Shown one piece after another: positions 8,970 to 16,304 of a stretch of DNA of 47,305 nucleotides (its first letter is position 1; every line of letters begins with the position of its first letter). The stretch covers positions 1 to 47,305 of the forward strand of contig JAJYLN010000018.1 of NCBI GenBank assembly GCA_021787665.1. Direction: 5' to 3'. The position numbers and the translations under genes were made by a program. Source of the stretch: a bacterium. GTDB taxonomy: Bacteria; JAMCPX01. Below the pieces are notes generated by a model, which saw nothing but the letters and a program-made list of their open reading frames with translations, ran no database searches and was not told where the DNA came from.

Positions 8970-10157
8970 TCATCCTCTCTCCACCAGTGTGGCGACTCCC
9001 ATCCCGCCTCCGACGCACATGCTCTCGATACCGAAAGTCAGGTTGTTGGCCACCATCTCATGAACGAGTGTCGTCATGATCCGTGCGCCGGTTGCGCCGA
9101 GGGGATGGCCGAGCGCAATCGCTCCACCTCTGGGGTTCAGCTTCTCGGCCGGTATGCCGAGCTCTCTGGAGACCGCGAGCGACTGGGAGGCAAACGCCTC
9201 GTTGAGCTCGACGACCCCGATGTCATTCATCGTGAGCTTTGCCTTGGAGAGCAGCTTCCTTATCGCGTAGATGGGACCTATGCCCATGAGCTCTGGCTTC
9301 ACGCCTGCGACCGCCATCGCGCGTATGGTCGCCAGGGGTTCGAGGCCGAGCGCCTTCGCCTTTTCCCTGGACATGATCATGACCGCGGCAGCGCCGTCAT
9401 TGAGCGGGCTCGAGTTTCCGGCGGTCACACTGCCGGTCTCCGAGAATGCCGGGGCCAGCGTGGCAAGCTTCTCGAGGGACGTGTTTTCCCTCGGACACTC
9501 GTCCGTATCAAAAAGCTTCGTCGAACCATCGGCCTGCAGGGCGTTGATGCCGATGATCTCCTTTTTGAACAGCCCAGCCTTTATGGATTTTACGGCCTTC
9601 ATGTGGCTATCGAACGAGAATTTATCCTGGTCCTGTCTGGAAACCTTGTACTCGGCCGCGACGTTCTCAGCAGTCTGTCCCATGGTTACGTAGATGTTTG
9701 GCTTCTTGCCTTCCTGTATCTCATTCAAGAGCTGGACGTTCAGCGCCTTGTCCGGGTTGAGGCCTCCCATGGGTATGTGGCTCATGTTCTCTATCCCGGC
9801 GCCGATGCCGGTATCTATGAACCCAGCCATGATCCGCAGGGCAATGAAGTTTATCGCCTCGAGGCTCGAAGAGCAGAACCGGTTGAGGGTCGCGGCCGGG
9901 ACCTCTACCGGCAGCTCCGCGATGACACCGACGGCCCGTGCCACGTTCAGCCCCTGCTCTCCCTCGGTCATCGCGCACCCTACGACGAGATCCTCAATCT
10001 CTTTGGGATTGATCTTCGGCGTCCTTTTGACGACCTCCCGAACCACTACGGCACCCATATCGTCGGCCCGCACGTTTATCAGGCTCCCTTTGTTCGCCCT
10101 TCCTATCGCGGTCCTTACCGCGGCGACCACAACAGCATCTCTTGGTCCTTTATTCAT
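8970..10157 (-). CDS. Thiolase family acyl-CoA acetyltransferase/acyltransferase
   Basis: A full-length 395-residue thiolase. The nucleophilic Cys95 lies in [11 protein letters not shown]; the other conserved elements are [24 protein letters not shown] (catalytic His) and the C-terminal CVGGGMG (second Cys). It either cleaves 3-ketoacyl-CoA in beta-oxidation or condenses acetyl-CoA; the sequence alone does not decide, though the [11 protein letters not shown] context is more like FadA-type enzymes than PhaA. The start is well supported by AAAGGAGGCTG just upstream of ATG. fabH follows in the same operon, and a promoter candidate lies 30-55 bases upstream. Confidence 0.9.
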   Translation of the reverse strand: MNKGPRDAVVVAAVRTAIGRANKGSLINVRADDMGAVVVREVVKRTPKINPKEIEDLVVGCAMTEGEQGLNVARAVGVIAELPVEVPAATLNRFCSSSLEAINFIALRIMAGFIDTGIGAGIENMSHIPMGGLNPDKALNVQLLNEIQEGKKPNIYVTMGQTAENVAAEYKVSRQDQDKFSFDSHMKAVKSIKAGLFKKEIIGINALQADGSTKLFDTDECPRENTSLEKLATLAPAFSETGSVTAGNSSPLNDGAAAVMIMSREKAKALGLEPLATIRAMAVAGVKPELMGIGPIYAIRKLLSKAKLTMNDIGVVELNEAFASQSLAVSRELGIPAEKLNPRGGAIALGHPLGATGARIMTTLVHEMVANNLTFGIESMCVGGGMGVATLVERG

Positions 10158-10184
10158 AATCAGCCTCCTTTTGAATTTTTGATT

Positions 10185-10213
10185 TTATTATCAATTTAAA
10201 TGTGGCGTGTCCA
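10185..10213 (-). promoter_or_regulatory. Candidate sigma-70 promoter for the thiolase-fabH operon
   Basis: On the minus strand TGGACA (10213-10208) and TAATAA (10190-10185) are separated by 17 bases. They lie just upstream of the thiolase ribosome site in an AT-rich patch. Confidence 0.4.
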
Positions 10214-10361
10214 GTGTTTTCTGACCCGGGTACCCTCTGTTGCTGCTCCACCGTAGCGGGCTCGGAACTCTACGAGGATGCTCCCCACGCCGGACGCCGG
10301 ACATGCACGGGATGAATAAGCTTTTCAACCACCTGCCCGCGCAAACCACGACCTGTTTCTG

Positions 10362-10390
10362 TTTACAAGGGACGGTAGCGATTGTATAAG
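10362..10390 (+). promoter_or_regulatory. Sigma-70 promoter for the GH31 lipoprotein gene
   Basis: TTTACA (10362-10367), a 17-base spacer and TATAAG (10385-10390) form a near-consensus promoter 34 bases upstream of ATG 10424. The rest of the 266-base divergent gap (10158-10423) shows nothing else I can name. Confidence 0.6.
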
Positions 10391-10394
10391 AGAA

Positions 10395-10409
10395 TCCCCT
10401 ATCAGGGGA
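10395..10409 (+). promoter_or_regulatory. Short inverted repeat at the expected transcription start
   Basis: TCCCCT-ATC-AGGGGA is a perfect six-base inverted repeat that begins five bases after the -10 element and shares bases with the purine-rich GGGGAAAGG ribosome site of the GH31 gene. It could be an operator or an RNA hairpin limiting ribosome access. Confidence 0.35.
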
Positions 10410-10423
10410 AAGGATGGTGCGGT

Positions 10424-12451
10424 ATGAAAAAGAACCTGATGGCCCTGTTTGCCGCCGTTCTCCTGTCAGTGTCCTCCGGGTGCGGTAGCAGGACCAGCGG
10501 CCTGAACTTGCAGCCGATGCCCCCCACGCTTGTCCTTGGCGGACAGAGCTATACGCTTACGGTGAACAGGTCGCCCTACAGCTTCACCGTGGCATATGGC
10601 GCGAAGACGGTACTGTCGTCCATACCCTGCACGGCATCGTCTCCGGTGAGCGCTACCGGGAGCTATTCGACCGGAAGCTCCACCACGTGCACGTCTTCTG
10701 CGTCCGGGTATAGTCTCACGCCGGACGGCGCGGACGTCTACCTCCGCAGCAGCCGGGCAGGCTGGATCACCTATAGTTTCCGCTTGTCCGATACGATGAT
10801 ACAGGTAACGATATCAAGCCAGAGCGCCGCTGTAGAGAATATCGGGGACGCCTTCTCAGTAGCAACGTCCGGTCACTGGTACGGTCAGGGAGAGCTCGGC
10901 AACTACGAGAACCCGGTCGATGGGACCACACAGGACGGAGAGCAGTGGTTCCCCCTGGAGACCGGCAGCTTTACACGGTGTCCGCTGGAGACTGCCGATC
11001 AGAACAACATCACCACGCCGCTGTGGCTCACGTCGAACGGTGCGGGCCTGTTCGTTGACAGCTACGGGCCGATCTGCGTCAGCATGGGCAGCGACGTGTT
11101 TATGCTGTCCGGCAACGGGGACAGGTTCTCGTATGACGTTCTCGTGGACAGGGACATCCCTTCCCTGTACCGGGACTGGATATCAACGGACTTTACGCTC
11201 AAGAAGGCATGGCGCCCGGTACCCCTGCCAGCACCGGACATGTTCAAGGGCCCGGTATGGTCGACGTGGGCTCAGTACCTGTGGAACATCAGCCAAACCA
11301 CCGTCATCTCCTTTGCCAAGGACATCGAGTTTCAAGGGTTCCCGTACTCGATACTCGAGATCGACGACAAATGGCAGAAGCACTGGGGGGACACCGACTT
11401 CGACCCGGCGAAGTTTCCGGACCCTAAGGCCATGGTATCGCAGCTCCATGCCATGGGGTTCAAAGTCTCGCTCTGGGTACCGCCGTTCGTAGACAACGAC
11501 TCCTCCAATTTCGATGCCTCGACCCGGAGATACTTTGTCCAGGCGAAGTCAGGCGGCGTCGACCTGATAGATTGGTGGGACACTTTCGGCATCAAGAAGG
11601 CCGGGCTCATAAACTTCGCCGACCATGACAGCCTCGCATGGTGGGCCGGTCTGCTGGCCGGCATCGTGTCCGACTACGGGATCGACGGGTTCAAGTTCGA
11701 TGCCGGCGAGGCGAACTGGTTCCCCCCGGACGGTATCACGTCCGGCTATCTGTCGCCGAACCAGTACGCGGACTTCTACATAGCGCTTCATGAGCGCGTT
11801 CCTGCGATGGAATTCAGATCCGGCTGGTTCAGCCAGGATCAGGGACAGATCATGCGGGAGTACGACAAGGATTCGACCTGGGGCAACGATAACGGACTGA
11901 AGTCCGTGCTGACGCAGATGTTTGCGCTCGGGATGATTGGGTACCCGTTCGTACTGCCGGACATGATCGGCGGTAACGCGTACCCGCCGTACGGTATGCC
12001 GGATTCCGAACTCTACATCCGGTGGATAGAGATGAACGCATTCATGCCCCTTATGCAGATATCCATCGCGCCGTGGAACCCGACTATGGGGGGACTCAGC
12101 ACGCAGACGACGTCGTCGATAGCACGGTTCTACGCCGGGATACACGAATCCCTTTCGACCTATATGACAGACCTTGCCCTCAGCTCCGCACAGACCGGCA
12201 TGCCCATGGTCAAGCCGCTGTTCTTCGACTATCCCACGGATAGTACCACCTATACGATAGATGACGAGTTTCTGCTCGGGAACACCTACCTCGTGTGCCC
12301 GGTGTTCAACGCTGGCCAGACCTCCAGGGACGTCTATTTGCCGGCAGGGACATGGACGGACTACTTTACCCGGGTCACGTTCACCGGGCCTGTCACCCTG
12401 AAGGACTACCCGGCACCGCTCCAGCGCATCCCGGTATTCATAAAACAATAG
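10424..12451 (+). CDS. Glycoside hydrolase family 31 lipoprotein, MYORG-like subgroup
   Basis: ATG 10424 follows GGGGAAAGG and opens a lipoprotein signal peptide (LLSVSSGC, Cys at residue 20), so the 675-residue enzyme should be anchored in the envelope. The GH31 catalytic barrel shows YSILEIDDKWQKHWGD, the nucleophile loop DGFKFDAGE with Asp426, and PDMIGGN, where the family acid/base Asp is expected. The FKFDAGE and DMIGG forms are those of the MYORG-like branch rather than of classical alpha-glucosidases (which read DxNE and GGDIGG). Known members cleave alpha-linked galactose or glucose; the substrate here is unknown. An SDR gene follows after ten bases. Confidence 0.88.
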   Translation: MKKNLMALFAAVLLSVSSGCGSRTSGLNLQPMPPTLVLGGQSYTLTVNRSPYSFTVAYGAKTVLSSIPCTASSPVSATGSYSTGSSTTCTSSASGYSLTPDGADVYLRSSRAGWITYSFRLSDTMIQVTISSQSAAVENIGDAFSVATSGHWYGQGELGNYENPVDGTTQDGEQWFPLETGSFTRCPLETADQNNITTPLWLTSNGAGLFVDSYGPICVSMGSDVFMLSGNGDRFSYDVLVDRDIPSLYRDWISTDFTLKKAWRPVPLPAPDMFKGPVWSTWAQYLWNISQTTVISFAKDIEFQGFPYSILEIDDKWQKHWGDTDFDPAKFPDPKAMVSQLHAMGFKVSLWVPPFVDNDSSNFDASTRRYFVQAKSGGVDLIDWWDTFGIKKAGLINFADHDSLAWWAGLLAGIVSDYGIDGFKFDAGEANWFPPDGITSGYLSPNQYADFYIALHERVPAMEFRSGWFSQDQGQIMREYDKDSTWGNDNGLKSVLTQMFALGMIGYPFVLPDMIGGNAYPPYGMPDSELYIRWIEMNAFMPLMQISIAPWNPTMGGLSTQTTSSIARFYAGIHESLSTYMTDLALSSAQTGMPMVKPLFFDYPTDSTTYTIDDEFLLGNTYLVCPVFNAGQTSRDVYLPAGTWTDYFTRVTFTGPVTLKDYPAPLQRIPVFIKQ

Positions 12452-12461
12452 GAGAAAGATC

Positions 12462-13259
12462 ATGAAACTAAACGATAAGGTCGTACTTCTCACCGGCGCG
12501 TCCGGCGGGATCGGCAGCGCCCTTGCAAGGCTACTCGTCAAGAAAGGCGCGGGACTTGCACTCATGGCGAGGGATATACGGAGACTCAGCGAACTCCGGG
12601 AAGATCTGGGCGGCGCTATCATTGCTGTTGCCGGAGACGTCGGTGACAAGAGAGACGCAGAGAGGGCTGTGAAAGAGACCATCAGCCGCTTCAGGAGACT
12701 CGATGTCCTGATCAACAACGCAGGGGTCGCTTATTACGGTTCTATCGAGCGTATGGACATGAAGTCCTTCGGTGTCATGATGAAGACGAACGTGGAAGGG
12801 GTGATACATATGATACAGGGCTCGCTGCCCTTCCTCAAGAAAACGAAGGGCATGATCGTCAATATCTCGTCCGTTGCCGGGAGGCGCGCGATACCCCTCC
12901 TCGGGGCATACGCCGGCTCGAAGTGTATGGTCGATGCCCTGTCGGATGCCCTGCGTGTAGAGGTCATGGGTTACGGCATCAAGGTGCTCAACTTCTGCCC
13001 TCCTGAGGTGGATACTCGGTTCGCAAAGAACGCATTCAAAGAGAGCGGCGTGGATTTCGAGAAACAAAAGAACATACGCCGGATAATGACCCTCAGGCCG
13101 GAAAAGGTGGCAGGGATGATCGTGAGGGGCATAGAAAAGGAAAAAAGGGAGATAGTTGTCATGAAGTCCGTACAGCCGGTAAACTACCTGATGCCCGGGG
13201 TGCTCGACAGGTTATTCTACCAGTTCATCATGAAGCCGTACCACGACAGGTATTCCTGA
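12462..13259 (+). CDS. Short-chain dehydrogenase/reductase
   Basis: A classical 265-residue SDR: cofactor loop TGASGGIG at the N-terminus, NNAG, the catalytic Ser in IVNISSVAGRR and the Tyr-x-x-x-Lys pair in GAYAGSKCMVDAL. Asp/Arg-type residues after strand two (ARDIRRL) favour NADP(H). The C-terminal segment ending VLDRLFYQFIMKPY is hydrophobic and may touch the membrane. GGAGAAAG precedes ATG 12462, ten bases after the GH31 stop, so it is probably co-transcribed. Substrate cannot be predicted. Confidence 0.88.
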   Translation: MKLNDKVVLLTGASGGIGSALARLLVKKGAGLALMARDIRRLSELREDLGGAIIAVAGDVGDKRDAERAVKETISRFRRLDVLINNAGVAYYGSIERMDMKSFGVMMKTNVEGVIHMIQGSLPFLKKTKGMIVNISSVAGRRAIPLLGAYAGSKCMVDALSDALRVEVMGYGIKVLNFCPPEVDTRFAKNAFKESGVDFEKQKNIRRIMTLRPEKVAGMIVRGIEKEKREIVVMKSVQPVNYLMPGVLDRLFYQFIMKPYHDRYS

Positions 13260-13271
13260 ACATAAAAAAGA

Positions 13272-13293
13272 AGCCCCCCTGGGGAGGGGGGCT
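13272..13293 (-). terminator. Intrinsic terminator for the multiheme cytochrome gene
   Basis: AGCCCCCCT and AGGGGGGCT form a nine-pair stem with a GGGG loop. On the minus strand the stem is followed by TCTTTTTTATG, a good U-tract, about 95 bases past the cytochrome stop. It may also stop plus-strand transcripts from the SDR gene. Confidence 0.65.
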
Positions 13294-13340
13294 GTTACTC
13301 CGCTTGATGCGGAGGAGGGGAAAATCGAAAAAGTTAGTTC

Positions 13341-13371
13341 GGGGCAGCGGCGCTTTTGCGCCGCTATCCCC
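13341..13371. terminator. Strong hairpin between convergent genes
   Basis: GGGGCAGCGGCGC, loop TTTT, then GCGCCGCTATCCCC gives a stem of about 13 pairs with one bulge. It lies 17 bases past the cytochrome stop and is a second termination or mRNA-protecting structure in the convergent gap. Confidence 0.5.
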
Positions 13372-13387
13372 AAAATACTATCTTTCC

Positions 13388-15970
13388 TCAATACTTATCG
13401 AGCGTGTTGAGCGTGTTGTTCAGTATGGTCAGCACATACGTCGGGTTGTGGATGCCGAGGCTGCCGTCGTTATTCACCAATGAGTAGTTCCAAATAGACT
13501 CCATAATCGAAGTCGCTGTGACATTGGAACCGTCAATCGGGAATACATACCCTGTCGAAGTGCCCGTCGTTATCGTATTGATCGCAACGGATGAATACAC
13601 CGTGCCGTTATTGTCGGTTATGGTAAGATTCGCCATGCCATAGCCGCTGAAGCCCGTGACGGTGACCGGTACAGCAGTTATTTGCGTATTACCGAGATAC
13701 AACGGCGAAGCAGCGTTGATCACCGCACTTGCGTCGCTGAGAATCGCCGTCTGGATCGTATTCAGAAGACCCTGAACCTCCGTCTGCAGGCCGGAGCCGT
13801 CTACACCCGTTCCATGACAGTTTGCACACACCGTAGCGACACTCGGATCCAGTTGATCAATTTGATTGGCAGCCCCGATCGCGAAGGTGTGCCCGTATGT
13901 CGCGATACCTCTGTCAGGATTGTACTGCATATGACATGTCGCGCAGGTATCAGCGATATTTGCGTGCTTGGATACGTATATTGTCGTCGTCCCGGTAATG
14001 CCGCAGAAGTATGCGTTCTCTCCCATCAATATGTCAGCCTGTGACGGTGTGTGCGGGAACATCGTGCTGTAGGTCAGCGGCACGGACTCGTTGTGCAGGC
14101 CGTTGCGCTGGTTGTGACACTGCATACATACCGCCCCTGCTCCGACTGAATTTACGGTAAACCCTGCTGCAAGTATCGTACTGTCGTATATCCTTAATTG
14201 ATGGGGGAGCGATGCATCGTGCGGGTCATGACAAGCCTGACATGTCTGAGGCTGTACCTGAGATACGGTAAGTCCCATGGCTGCAAGCTGACTCGTAGTC
14301 AATGTACCGAAACCAAGCACATTTGTGGCCCCGGTAAACCCGTACAATGCAATCTGATCGAGGTACGCACCAAATCCCTGCGCAGAGTGACACCTTCCAC
14401 AATGCGCTGCTGTCGTACCACGGTTCTGGATTGTTGCTTCACCCATGGCAAGATCATACTGCGCGTGTGGCGATTGCTGCCACTGGGTACCCATAATATG
14501 GTGGGTCGGCGCGTCGTGACACTGGTTGCAAACGCCCGCCGTCCACCCGACCCTTTCGGCAAGGTCCTGCGGGGAACTGCCGTGCGCAAGGGAATTGCTC
14601 GGTCCGTGGCAATTTTCACACTGTATGTTTGCAAGTGCTGCGACAGTCGGTGCTGTACCCTCCATGGTAGACCAGTTTGTCGACACCAGTGAGGTCGGGA
14701 ACGTCCATCCAAACTGGGCGGCAACGTCGTCGAACCCGTTATTGTTTGCGAGCGATGCCTGATCAAAGCCTACCGTGTGGCACGGCTCGCACGATGAGCC
14801 GTAATGGCTGCCGAGAACGCCGTTGATACCATTGGTAAACATGCTTGCATGCGGTGTCTGTGACCACGGCGCAAAGTTTCCGGTCAAGCTACCGCTGTGA
14901 CACATAACACAGTTGCTGTACCCTCCCGCTACCGGCTGCCCTACGCCATCCCACGTTCCGGCAACTATCGTAAATGAACTGCCGGATGACGTCACGTTAT
15001 AGACACCCGCCTTGTCCGGCGTAAAGGTAACTACCGTATAGGGACTTGCTGCTACATTTTTAAGTGTTGCAATCGAACCCGTTGGAACTGTTGTGAGCTG
15101 TGCATTGGGAGTGGTTTCGATAAAATTAAGGTAAACAGGAACGCCAACGGCCACGTTTTCTATACCGGGCTGTTTGTCGCTCGCCCTTACCGTAATACTG
15201 GAGCTGCTCGACACACCCTTCGAGTTTTTAGCAGTCAGTGTCAAGGTGTAGCTGCCCATCTCATTATAGCTGATAGGAACAATGGCGTCCCGATTGACCA
15301 ATAATCCGCCCACCGGATCCACCAGAGACGGGTCCATGGATGCCAGGGCCGCAAAGGTGTCGGTCGTAAATGATACGGACGAGCAACTGGTCGTGTTGCT
15401 CAGCGCCGGGGCCGTTGCCAGCGGTGAAGAGATTGTCCATGCACAAGTATACGATAAATTATTCGGGTCGCTCACCGCGGTAGTCACGGTCACTTGGGTC
15501 CCGTAGCCCACATTTAATTGGTTAGCGAGGCCGGAAATCAGCGGTGCCTGATAGGGCCCGTGGACCAGCAGGAGCTGGGTCGTCGATGTTACCCCGGCCA
15601 CGACCGGTATTACCGCTGACGTGTATTGATTATAACCCGATATGCTCACCACGGCCTGATACGAGCCTATCGGGACATCGGTGAACGAAAAGCCCCCGCC
15701 CGCATCGGTTGTCGCATTCGATGCAACCGCCGGGGTTATGGCCACCGTCGCGCCCGCTATAGGCGCTAGTGATACGCTGTCCACGACCGTGCCGGAGATG
15801 CTGCCTACACTCAGACCAGGCGCGCCGTTCGTGCCGTTGGTACCATTGGACCCGTTGGTCCCGCTCGTACCATTGGTACCATTACTGCCGTTGCTACCGC
15901 TGCACCCTGCTATCAGTACACCTGCGAGGAGCGCGAGACTTGCAAGCCTAACTATCTTTTTAAAACTCAT
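13388..15970 (-). CDS. Nine-heme c-type cytochrome lipoprotein with collagen-like stalk
   Basis: The 860-residue protein begins with a lipoprotein signal (GVLIAGC, Cys23), then a Gly-x-y run of about 27 residues rich in Gly-Thr-Asn and Gly-Ser-Asn, a carboxypeptidase-regulatory-like beta domain (about 52-135) and Ig-like segments to about 340. The second half holds nine CxxCH heme motifs: CVMCH, CEPCH, CENCH, CNQCH, CGRCH, CQACH, CMQCH, CATCH and CANCH. It should face the outside or the periplasm and move electrons, possibly in extracellular electron transfer; partners (porin, inner-membrane quinol oxidase) are not in the window. AAGGAGG precedes the ATG. The C-terminal 130 residues have no heme motif. 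Confidence 0.9.
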   Translation of the reverse strand: MSFKKIVRLASLALLAGVLIAGCSGSNGSNGTNGTSGTNGSNGTNGTNGAPGLSVGSISGTVVDSVSLAPIAGATVAITPAVASNATTDAGGGFSFTDVPIGSYQAVVSISGYNQYTSAVIPVVAGVTSTTQLLLVHGPYQAPLISGLANQLNVGYGTQVTVTTAVSDPNNLSYTCAWTISSPLATAPALSNTTSCSSVSFTTDTFAALASMDPSLVDPVGGLLVNRDAIVPISYNEMGSYTLTLTAKNSKGVSSSSSITVRASDKQPGIENVAVGVPVYLNFIETTPNAQLTTVPTGSIATLKNVAASPYTVVTFTPDKAGVYNVTSSGSSFTIVAGTWDGVGQPVAGGYSNCVMCHSGSLTGNFAPWSQTPHASMFTNGINGVLGSHYGSSCEPCHTVGFDQASLANNNGFDDVAAQFGWTFPTSLVSTNWSTMEGTAPTVAALANIQCENCHGPSNSLAHGSSPQDLAERVGWTAGVCNQCHDAPTHHIMGTQWQQSPHAQYDLAMGEATIQNRGTTAAHCGRCHSAQGFGAYLDQIALYGFTGATNVLGFGTLTTSQLAAMGLTVSQVQPQTCQACHDPHDASLPHQLRIYDSTILAAGFTVNSVGAGAVCMQCHNQRNGLHNESVPLTYSTMFPHTPSQADILMGENAYFCGITGTTTIYVSKHANIADTCATCHMQYNPDRGIATYGHTFAIGAANQIDQLDPSVATVCANCHGTGVDGSGLQTEVQGLLNTIQTAILSDASAVINAASPLYLGNTQITAVPVTVTGFSGYGMANLTITDNNGTVYSSVAINTITTGTSTGYVFPIDGSNVTATSIMESIWNYSLVNNDGSLGIHNPTYVLTILNNTLNTLDKY
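15817..15898 (-). repeat. Tandem repeat encoding the collagen-like Gly-x-y stalk
   Basis: Nine-base units of the type GGT-ACC-AAT / GGC-AGT-AAT repeat about nine times directly after the lipobox Cys codon of the cytochrome gene. Such repeats change length easily by slippage, which would change the distance of the heme domain from the membrane. Confidence 0.7.
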
Positions 15971-16304
15971 AAAACCTCCTTCAATGGGTTTTGGTCAACA
16001 TGTAAAGCAAGTCCCATACCAAGTTAAGAAAAAAACTGCTCGCAGATAACTTGTTGGTTTATCAAGCATACTATAGGTGCCAGGTCCCGCAATCGGGAAT
16101 ACCGGGGCAAAACACACATCTTTGGGTGATAACACGCACCACCCGGGAAAGGCGTACTTCATTATAGTTGACACGAAGCGCTTTTCGGTAGTATCATAGG
16201 AAAGATTTATTAAAGGATCGAGAAAACAAATTGGTAAAGCATGGCAGAGAGGTCTGACCCAGCCCACGGGGCGTCCGATAGGATAACCAGACGGGACATA
16301 ATGA
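15971..16304. other. Divergent intergenic region between cytochrome and M6 peptidase genes
   Basis: This 334-base gap has the cytochrome ribosome site at its left end, a plus-strand promoter at 16168-16197, and a perfect AAGCGCTT palindrome (16176-16183) inside that promoter spacer. A TATAAT on the minus strand (16166-16161) could be the -10 of the cytochrome gene but lacks a good -35. I see no riboswitch or tRNA. Confidence 0.5.
16168..16197 (+). promoter_or_regulatory. Sigma-70 promoter for the M6 peptidase gene
   Basis: TTGACA (16168-16173), 18-base spacer, TATCAT (16192-16197). The spacer contains the palindrome AAGCGCTT, a possible operator. The leader to ATG 16305 would be about 100 bases. 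Confidence 0.6.

Noticed and set aside
8853-10199. 448-residue open frame antisense to the thiolase
   Set aside because: No recognisable domain; the minus-strand thiolase has all catalytic motifs.
16070-16100. Sigma-54-like element on the minus strand (TGGCAC ... TGCTT)
   Set aside because: The GG and GC are 12 bases apart, not the required 10.
15971-16304. Riboswitch, for example of the cyclic-dinucleotide type, in the long divergent gap
   Set aside because: I could not find the conserved core bases of known aptamers on either strand.
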